Origin: CAYMZZ01 sp964395095
GTDB taxonomy: Bacteria > Bacteroidota > Bacteroidia > Chitinophagales > Chitinophagaceae
Direction: 5' to 3'
Assembly: GCA_964395095.1 (NCBI GenBank)
Contig: CAYMZZ010000014.1
Span: 58,188-122,187 of the forward strand
Length of the DNA stretch: 64,000 bases
Below are positions 58,257 to 64,000 of this stretch, piece after piece. Position 1 is the stretch's first letter. Each line of letters begins with the position of its first letter. A program made the translations under genes and the position numbers. The notes under the pieces were generated by a model. It did not search any database and was not told the DNA's origin. It worked only from the letters and a program-made list of their open reading frames with translations.

Positions 58257-58685
58257 ATGGAAACATTATCAGATTTAAGCACGTTCGCAAAAATCCTTAC
58301 TGACAAAGGATATAACGGGTATTTCCATACGCAGGGTGCGTATGCCGGAAAGCTGAAAGACAGCATCAGCGAATACCTCGAAAGCTGCCAAAAAGGTGCA
58401 GATACTTTGCCTAAGCAGGACTTACTGCTGACAGGCTACCTGCAATGGTCGGGCGATGACAAGCCCCGTGTAGAATGCAGTATGTGGGTAAAGTACCTGA
58501 ATGGCAAATTCTCATTGAGCCGTATGGAAGTAGCGAAGAAAGACGGCTTTGGGCAATTACTCAAAAAATCGGAACTGCCAAACCTGTCCGTAATATCCGC
58601 ACCCAAGTTAACGGAAGCGGTCGCACTGGTCAACGATGCGCCGAAGCAAATGGCGGGTAAAAGGCCTAAGCGTTTCAAGCTATAA
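58257..58685 (+). CDS. Conserved ICE protein between traK and traL, function unknown
   Basis: A 142-residue protein without signal or membrane segment. Segments TFAKILTDKGYNGYFHTQGA and LLLTGYLQWSGDDKPRVECS suggest a mixed alpha-beta fold. The tail is basic (KRPKRFKL). It lies between traK and traL, a position not filled in the classic CTnDOT set. Family not recognised. A DNA-binding or channel accessory role is possible. Confidence 0.6.
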   Translation: METLSDLSTFAKILTDKGYNGYFHTQGAYAGKLKDSISEYLESCQKGADTLPKQDLLLTGYLQWSGDDKPRVECSMWVKYLNGKFSLSRMEVAKKDGFGQLLKKSELPNLSVISAPKLTEAVALVNDAPKQMAGKRPKRFKL

Positions 58686-58703
58686 CACAGAAATAGTAAG
58701 GCT

Positions 58704-58988
58704 ATGAAAAAATTAAGAGCAAATATGGACAGGTATTTTGACAAACTGGACGAACGTTGGCGGGCGTTGCCCTTGCGCAAACAGCACCAATATACGCTGT
58801 ACTTCTTTGTGGGTTATCTGCTGCTTACCGTAGCGGTCATTGGCAAAGTAATGTACGATACCTCAAAGTCCGGTAACGATATGGTCATAGAGCATATCGA
58901 AAACCCTGTCCTTAAAAGTAAAAATCCTGCAAGGTTGCAGGATAGTGTATCAACAATTTTAAAAAATCAGATTTATGAAAGAAAATGA
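58704..58988 (+). CDS. traL: TraL, DUF3989 membrane protein
   Basis: A 94-residue protein with one membrane segment (YTLYFFVGYLLLTVAVIGKVMY) and charged ends. It matches DUF3989 (TraL). Its last 14 bases overlap traM, so they are translated together. Confidence 0.85.
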   Translation: MKKLRANMDRYFDKLDERWRALPLRKQHQYTLYFFVGYLLLTVAVIGKVMYDTSKSGNDMVIEHIENPVLKSKNPARLQDSVSTILKNQIYERK

Positions 58989-60315
58989 AAAAAGGGTCAG
59001 CTTTCTCATTGAGGGAGAAGACCAAAACGGAGCATCAAATCTGCCGGATAATAAAAAGAGCAATAAGGATAAGCTCAAAAAGCCAATCATATTCCTTTTG
59101 ATGGGCGTGGTATTTCTCGGCTGTATGTACCTCATATTTAAACCGTCGAAAGATAAAAAAGCGGTCGAAAATATTGGGCTGAACGATGCTGTGCCGCAGG
59201 CTACCGGAGCAGGGATGCCCGATGATAAAAGCAAGGCGTATGAGCAGGAAATGCTCGAACGCAAAGAGCAGGAAAAGCGTAATGCACTGACCACGCTTTC
59301 TGATTATTGGAATACTGAAGACAGTGCATCTGCTGACAATGAAGATAGTTTACCTGAAGAAGATGAAGAAAGCAACGGCTTTGGGGGTGGTGGCAGAAAA
59401 TCGGGACGAAACGGAAATTCTGCATTGAATAGTTACCGTAATGCACAAAGCACGTTGGGTTCATTCTATCAGGACAACAATTCGGAAACAATGGAATTGC
59501 GTAAGCAAGTGGACGAACTAAAAGCAAAGTTGTCGGAAAAAGATGTGCCACCTGTGCCCACTGTTGACGACCAACTCAAATTAATGGAGAAATCCTATGA
59601 AATGGCTGCAAAGTATCTTCCGCAAAATGCCAATACCGGAAATGCTGCTCCTGCCAACGGCGCAACTACTGGTGCTGCGGGTGCTAACCAAAAAGAGCAA
59701 TTTGTATCGTTCACACCAACAAGAAAAAACATCGTATCAGCCTTGTACCGTGAGCCGTCGGACAGTGCCTTTGCAGCCGATTGGAGCCAAACAAAAAACC
59801 GTGGGTTTTATACCGCAGGTTCTACGGAGCAGGCAGTACAGCCTAAAAACAGTATCAAAGCCTGTGTACACGAAGCCCAAACGGTAGTTGGCGAAATGGG
59901 TGTGCGTTTACGACTGTTAGAGCCTGCTAAAACCCCACAACGTACAATACCAAAAGGAACGATTGTAACGGCTAATGCAAAATTTCAGAATGGCAGGCTA
60001 CAATTAAAAGTTACCTCCGTAGAACTGGAGGGCAATATCATCCCGGTAGATATAACCATTTATGATTTGGACGGACAGCAAGGCTTATACGTTCCGTATT
60101 CGCCGGAAATGAACGCTCTTACCGAAATGGCGGGTAATATGAGCCAAACAGGTGGAACCAGTGTAATGCTTACACAGAATGCCGGACAGCAGGTTGCCGC
60201 AGACCTAAGCCGTGGCGTGGTACAGGGTATTTCGGGCTATTTCGCCAAGAAAGTAAGAACGCCAAAGGTTACGCTGAAAGCGGGCTATCAGGTCTTCCTT
60301 GTATCTAAAAAATAA
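58975..60315 (+). CDS. traM: TraM, VirB10-like conjugative transposon protein
   Basis: A 446-residue protein with one membrane anchor at about residues 40-60 (PIIFLLMGVVFLGCMYLIF), a Pro/Gly/Asn-rich stalk (130-260, with GFGGGGRKSGRNGNSAL) and a C-terminal domain from about 260 (VVGEMGVRLRLLEPAKTP, NIIPVDITIYDLDGQQGLYV). The TraM family corresponds to VirB10, spanning the envelope. Confidence 0.92.
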   Translation: MKENEKRVSFLIEGEDQNGASNLPDNKKSNKDKLKKPIIFLLMGVVFLGCMYLIFKPSKDKKAVENIGLNDAVPQATGAGMPDDKSKAYEQEMLERKEQEKRNALTTLSDYWNTEDSASADNEDSLPEEDEESNGFGGGGRKSGRNGNSALNSYRNAQSTLGSFYQDNNSETMELRKQVDELKAKLSEKDVPPVPTVDDQLKLMEKSYEMAAKYLPQNANTGNAAPANGATTGAAGANQKEQFVSFTPTRKNIVSALYREPSDSAFAADWSQTKNRGFYTAGSTEQAVQPKNSIKACVHEAQTVVGEMGVRLRLLEPAKTPQRTIPKGTIVTANAKFQNGRLQLKVTSVELEGNIIPVDITIYDLDGQQGLYVPYSPEMNALTEMAGNMSQTGGTSVMLTQNAGQQVAADLSRGVVQGISGYFAKKVRTPKVTLKAGYQVFLVSKK

Positions 60316-60339
60316 TGTTGAACTCAAATAAATAAAACA

Positions 60340-61233
60340 ATGAAAAATCATTTAAAAATATTTTGGGCATTTGCCCTGATACTCGGCTTTGCCGTAAAGT
60401 CTTACGCACAGGATAGTGCAAGAACTAAACTTGCATTGGGCAAGATACAACCGTATAGAATGGAAGTTACCTATGATAAGACTTCGCACTTGATTTTCCC
60501 GACCGCCATTAGATACGTGGACTTGGGAAGCGAATACCTGATTGCCGGAAAAGCAGAAGATGCAGAAAATGTGTTGCGTGTAAAAGCATCGGTAAGGGAT
60601 TTTGAACCCGAAACCAATTTTTCGGTTATCACAAATGACGGGCGTTTTTACAACTTTAATGTGTATTACAGTTCCTATCCCAATGCGTTGAGCTATGACC
60701 TGCTGACGATGCAAAAGGCAGTGGACAAAGCCAATGGTAATGATGTGCTTTTTGAAGAGTTGGGTAACAATTCGCCGTCATTGGCAGGCTTGCTATTAGA
60801 AACGATTTACAAGAAAGACAAGCGTATTGTAAAGCATATCGGAGCTAAGAGTTTCGGCATTCAGTTTATCCTCAAAGGCATCTACATCCACAACGGTAAA
60901 TACTATTTCCATACGGAATTGAGAAACCGTACCAATGTGCCGTTTCAGATTGATTTTATCAATTTCAAAGTGGTGGATAAAAAGGTAGCCAAACGTACCG
61001 TAGTGCAGGAACATCCTTTAACGCCTTTGAGAACTTACAAGCCATTGGACGGCATTGCCGGAAAATCGACCGAACAAAACGTGTTCCTGTTAGACCAGTT
61101 TACCATTGCCGATGATAAGGTGCTGCTGATTGAGATTTTCGAGAAGAACGGGGGCAGACATCAAACATTGCAGGTCGAAAATTCCGATTTAATCAAAGCC
61201 CGTTTGATTGACGATATGTACCTGAAATTTTAA
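60340..61233 (+). CDS. traN: TraN, VirB9-like
   Basis: A 297-residue protein with a signal peptide (FALILGFAVKSYAQD). The following beta-rich part has MEVTYDKTSHLIFPTAIRYV and the VirB9-like KTSHLIFP block. The C-terminal half contains YFHTELRNRTNVPFQIDFIN. TraN is the outer-membrane-associated VirB9-like component. Confidence 0.93.
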   Translation: MKNHLKIFWAFALILGFAVKSYAQDSARTKLALGKIQPYRMEVTYDKTSHLIFPTAIRYVDLGSEYLIAGKAEDAENVLRVKASVRDFEPETNFSVITNDGRFYNFNVYYSSYPNALSYDLLTMQKAVDKANGNDVLFEELGNNSPSLAGLLLETIYKKDKRIVKHIGAKSFGIQFILKGIYIHNGKYYFHTELRNRTNVPFQIDFINFKVVDKKVAKRTVVQEHPLTPLRTYKPLDGIAGKSTEQNVFLLDQFTIADDKVLLIEIFEKNGGRHQTLQVENSDLIKARLIDDMYLKF

Positions 61234-61259
61234 TAACCCTTTAAAGCAATAACAAGAAA

Positions 61260-61820
61260 ATGAAAAAGTATATCTATACCGTGCTGCTTGTCCTGATAGG
61301 CATTACGGCTGCACAGGCGCAAAGGATGCTGCCGAAGCAGAAAGGATTGGAAATAAGTGCAGGTGTAATGTCAAATGATAAGATTGGCAATGATTACTAC
61401 ATCAGCGCAGCAATGACGGTAAACGGTAAGAACGGCAACTATCAGCTTTGGGCGTTGGAATATACCCACCAGTACCACGAGTATAAAGACCTCCGCATAC
61501 CGCAGGAAACCTATTCCGCAGAGGGTGGTTACAGCTTCTTCCTGTTAGGCGATGCCCGTAAGAACATTACGCTGAACTTCGGAATAACAGGCGTAGTCGG
61601 TTATGAAAGCATTAACCGTGGCGAAGCGATGTTGTATGACGGAGCGAAAATATTGAGTGAGGACAACTTCATCTATGGAGCTGGCGGACGGCTCACTTTT
61701 GAAATCTACCTGTCAGACCGATTTGTGTTAGTCCTACAAGGACGTACAAAGATTTTGTGGGGTACAGACTTGGAACAGTTCCGTCCGTCCGTAGGTGTGG
61801 GATTAAGGTTTAATTTTTAA
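61260..61820 (+). CDS. traO: TraO, outer-membrane beta-barrel-like
   Basis: A 186-residue protein with a signal peptide (LIGITAAQAQ). The rest has alternating strands (YYISAAMTVNGKNGNYQLWA, NFIYGAGGRLTFEIYLSDRFV) and ends with GVGLRFNF, a terminal Phe typical of outer-membrane proteins. It matches conjugal transfer protein TraO. Confidence 0.88.
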   Translation: MKKYIYTVLLVLIGITAAQAQRMLPKQKGLEISAGVMSNDKIGNDYYISAAMTVNGKNGNYQLWALEYTHQYHEYKDLRIPQETYSAEGGYSFFLLGDARKNITLNFGITGVVGYESINRGEAMLYDGAKILSEDNFIYGAGGRLTFEIYLSDRFVLVLQGRTKILWGTDLEQFRPSVGVGLRFNF

Positions 61821-61831
61821 AACGTAAAACA

Positions 61832-62281
61832 ATGATAGGAATATTTAATAAATTCAGAATAGGTTTACTGCCGATATATGTATTGCTGGCAATCCTCACA
61901 GCTTCGGTTACGTTGGTATCTTGTAGCAAAGATGATGAACTCGAAATACAGAACGATTTTCCTTTTGAGGTCAACGTGATGCCAGTGCCTAAAGAGGTTG
62001 CCAATGGGCAGACCGTAGAGATACGCATTACCATACAGCGAACAGGCAATTACAGCAATACGCAATATTTTCTCCGCTACTTCCAATTTGACGGACAGGG
62101 AACACTTAGATATTACGATGAACCGCCTTACCTGCCGAACGATTTGTATTCGTTACCAACTGAACAATTCAGGTTGTATTACACTTCCACGTCCACCGTA
62201 TCACAGTCCTTTGAGGTTTGGATTTCGGATAGCTTCGGGAACGAAAAGCAATTGAGCTTTCAGTTTAATAGTAGCGATTAA
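61832..62281 (+). CDS. traQ: TraQ, DUF3872 lipoprotein
   Basis: The 149-residue product has a lipoprotein signal (LAILTASVTLVSCSKDD; Cys about residue 30). The body fits the DUF3872 family (FEVNVMPVPKEVANGQTVE, TIQRTGNYSNTQYFLRYF). It is the last tra gene; a strong terminator follows 20 bases later. The TraP-type primase is not found between traO and traQ. Confidence 0.87.
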   Translation: MIGIFNKFRIGLLPIYVLLAILTASVTLVSCSKDDELEIQNDFPFEVNVMPVPKEVANGQTVEIRITIQRTGNYSNTQYFLRYFQFDGQGTLRYYDEPPYLPNDLYSLPTEQFRLYYTSTSTVSQSFEVWISDSFGNEKQLSFQFNSSD

Positions 62282-62300
62282 GTGCAACATAAGCGAAGAT

Positions 62301-62327
62301 AAAAACCGACTTTACAGGTCGGTTTTT
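62301..62327 (+). terminator. Intrinsic terminator of the tra operon
   Basis: Perfect 10-bp arms (AAAAACCGAC / GTCGGTTTTT) with a 7-base loop and a T-run that continues to 62328. It lies 20 bases after the traQ stop. Confidence 0.9.
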
Positions 62328-62390
62328 TGCTTTTCGACTTTCGGCATAGGATGTTTTTGTTTAATTTTACTTGATATAATTATAATCAAT

Positions 62391-62678
62391 ATGGATGCGG
62401 TTACTGCTCAATTAGTGCTTGGTATTATTCCGCTTGTTATCGGGATAGGGCTTATCTATTGGATAAGCCGCAGGAAATTTTACAGACGTAATGCTGTAGG
62501 TGCGGAGGGTTTTTCGAGCTTTGAAGCATCTGTATTTATCCGTTTTATAGAACGTGTTGGCAAGTGGATTGCCTACGCTTTGATTATTATCGGTATTCTT
62601 TTCATTTGGTCGTATTTGCAAATGAAAAAAGATAGAGAGAAAAAACAACAGGAAGTAAAAACGGAACAACAACGATAA
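62391..62678 (+). CDS. Small membrane protein with two membrane segments
   Basis: The 95-residue protein has AQLVLGIIPLVIGIGLIYWI and YALIIIGILFIWSYLQM as membrane segments, with a charged C-terminal tail (KKDREKKQQEVKTEQQR). No family recognised. It is outside the tra operon, after the terminator. Function unknown. Confidence 0.65.
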   Translation: MDAVTAQLVLGIIPLVIGIGLIYWISRRKFYRRNAVGAEGFSSFEASVFIRFIERVGKWIAYALIIIGILFIWSYLQMKKDREKKQQEVKTEQQR

Positions 62679-62740
62679 CTAAGCCTATTAGCTTTAAAAA
62701 CCAAAATAAAGTTTGCGAGGCAGCACAATCAATTTTTATC

Positions 62741-62748
62741 TAACTTTG
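62741..62748 (+). promoter_or_regulatory. Possible -7 box before the DUF6660 gene
   Basis: TAACTTTG fits the TAnnTTTG box and lies only 5 bases before the ATG at 62753, so the transcript would be nearly leaderless. A TTTG at 62712-62715 gives a long spacer of 25 bases, so confidence is modest. Confidence 0.45.
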
Positions 62749-62752
62749 CAGA

Positions 62753-63064
62753 ATGAAATTTATATCTTTAATATTAGCCGTCTATGTATTGCTGTTATCA
62801 GCCGTACCGACTTTTATTGAGGATAAATGTATGCAGGAACATACCACCGAGCAAGGACAAAACGAACAGGACGACCAAGATTGCAATAAGGGATGTTGTT
62901 CGCCATTTTTTAGCTGTAATACCTGTACAGGATTTGTTTTAACTACTTTTCATTTCTCTATCACACATTCAGTAAAAGAACCGCAAAGAAAATTAGGCAC
63001 AATGCCAACACCACCTATTTCTGATTTTCCCTTTTCCGTTTGGCATCCCCCACAACTTGCTTAA
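62753..63064 (+). CDS. DUF6660 Cys-rich secreted protein
   Basis: The 103-residue product starts with a signal-type helix (ISLILAVYVLLLSAVPTF) and has a Cys cluster (DKCMQEH, DCNKGCCSPFFSCNTCTG). The pattern matches DUF6660, often found before TonB-dependent receptors in Bacteroidota. The cysteines suggest metal binding, perhaps linked to metal uptake by the receptor that follows. The gene is 86 bases before that receptor. Confidence 0.75.
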   Translation: MKFISLILAVYVLLLSAVPTFIEDKCMQEHTTEQGQNEQDDQDCNKGCCSPFFSCNTCTGFVLTTFHFSITHSVKEPQRKLGTMPTPPISDFPFSVWHPPQLA

Positions 63065-63150
63065 TGTATAGTGCTTTCGGCACAAACTAATTGCAAGTGG
63101 TGTATCGCACCACTATCATTTATTTATTCACATTAAGTATCATTTTTACA

Positions 63151-63945
63151 ATGAAAAAAATACTCATTGTGTCATTTTTTATGGCACTCAACCTTTGTGT
63201 ATATGCACAAAATACATTCAAAGCTGTAATAAAAGACAGCGAGAAAAAAGAGCCTTTAATGGGTGTAACTGCACAGATTACAGGCACAACAATCGGAACA
63301 ACTTCCGATGAAAACGGACAAATCATATTAACAGGTATTCCAAATGGTTTACAGGAAATTCAATTTAGTTATATTGGTTTTGCCCAACGTACCGACAGCT
63401 TTAATTTTCCGTTAGCAGATACAACCCCGATTGAGATTTTACTTTATGAAAGTTCAACGGAGTTAGACGGTATTGTTATTTCATCAACAAGAAGTACAAG
63501 AACTATACAAAATATCCCTACACGCATTGAGTTTATAGGAAGTGAGGAGTTAGACGAAAAAGGCAATATGAAAGCAGGGGATATTCGTATGCTTTTGAGT
63601 GAGAGTACAGGTATTCACGTACAAACCACATCGCCCACAAGTGCCAACGCAAGTATTCGTATTCAAGGGCTTGACGGACGATATACGCAAATTTTAAAAG
63701 ACGGTTTTCCTATTTATTCGGGTGCTTCAAGTGGGTTAGGCTTGTTGCAAATTCCACCGCTTGACTTAAAGCAGGTTGAAGTTATTAAGGGTTCAACATC
63801 TACGCTGTACGGTGGTGGAGCAATAGCAGGTTTGGTAAACCTGATTTCCAAGACACCAACGGAAGAAAGGGATTTGCGTTTTCATTTAAACGGAACATCG
63901 GGCAGAGGTTTAGACATCAACGGTTTTTACGGACAGAAGTTTAAG
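63151..63945 (+). pseudogene. TonB-dependent receptor, 5' part, interrupted by an insertion
   Basis: The ATG at 63151 (MKKILIVSFFMALNLCVYAQ) gives a signal peptide, then a CarboxypepD_reg-like domain (FKAVIKDSEKKEPLMGVTAQ to LQEIQFSYIGFAQR, about residues 22-95) and a TonB plug (RTIQNIPTRIEFIGSEEL, SIRIQGLDGRYTQILKDGFP, VEVIKGSTSTLYGGGAIAGL, about 120-230). After GLDINGFYGQKFK at about residue 265 the sequence turns into unrelated DNA from 63946 that ends in a stop at 63990. The barrel is cut off. The rest of the gene may continue beyond the insertion outside the window. Confidence 0.8.
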
Positions 63946-64000
63946 TGTAGATTCCTGACCATGTTGACCCACCATTCCTGTTTATGTTGACCCACCGTTC
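63946..64000. mobile_element. Terminus of an IS21-like insertion sequence (cut by window end)
   Basis: The unrelated DNA starts TGTAGATTCCTGACC exactly where receptor homology ends. Two near-identical 17-base units ATGTTGACCCACC(A/G)TTC (63961-63977 and 63984-64000) follow with a 23-base period. A TGT start followed by repeated terminal sites is the pattern of IS21-family ends. No transposase is in the window, so the family is inferred. Confidence 0.65.

Overview
The window is Bacteroidota DNA, most likely from a Chitinophagaceae- or Sphingobacteriia-type host (inferred from gene content only). Evidence is the SusC/SusD pair, DUF4843 and PKD-like lipoproteins, DUF5117-type zinc metalloproteases, promoters of the TTTG / TAnnTTTG type, and a complete CTnDOT-style traA-traQ conjugation module.

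Layout. (1) 2-11237: host-type nutrient-uptake operon on the + strand: 3' part of a SusC-like receptor, a SusD-like lipoprotein, a DUF4843 lipoprotein, a PKD-like lipoprotein and two tandem secreted zinc metalloproteases. (2) 11238-11842: gene-poor junction with a perfect 14-bp hairpin; the left edge of an integrative conjugative element (ICE) probably lies here. (3) 11843-24863: ICE regulation and DNA processing: RteC homologue, two excisionase-like HTH proteins, DUF3945 protein, topoisomerase III, ORF6N protein, a RibD/DHFR-fold reductase, DUF1896 protein and an 1810-residue methylase-helicase. (4) 24871-41018: cargo, mostly on the - strand: second RteC; a tight six-gene operon (GATase, YggS, AAA ATPase, GNAT, ferredoxin, GNAT); a respiratory/stress operon (cbb3 oxidase, two small membrane proteins, truncated haemoglobin) preceded by a tRNA-Cys; catalase, DapA-family and cupin genes beside a divergent MocR regulator; and a thioredoxin-to-MarR redox cluster with a palindromic operator in its promoter. 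(5) 41155-46667: coupling protein, an HxlR/DoxX pair, relaxase MobB and MobA, a 54-nt inverted repeat that is the best oriT candidate, and a GCAGG/CCTGC-rich stretch. (6) 46668-62328: the tra operon (traA, DUF3408, traD-like, traE, F, G, I, J, K, extra gene, L, M, N, O, Q), ending in an intrinsic terminator. It is interrupted at 48553-52605 by an oppositely oriented cassette: XRE regulator, three-gene ABC-three-component (ABC-3C) conflict system, and a restriction-endonuclease gene broken by an in-frame stop. (7) 62391-64000: two small genes and a TonB-dependent receptor cut at 63945 by what looks like an IS21-type terminus.

The genes fit a mobilising ICE: MobA/MobB nick at oriT, the coupling protein delivers DNA to the Tra channel, topoisomerase and the methylase-helicase process it, and RteC/HTH proteins regulate excision. 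Cargo supplies microaerobic respiration, peroxide and NO defence, redox sensing and anti-phage defence. A short sequence family built on GCCAAACACTGCC recurs at eight places in the ICE, nearly always between transcription units. No integrase, rRNA or CRISPR array is visible in the window.
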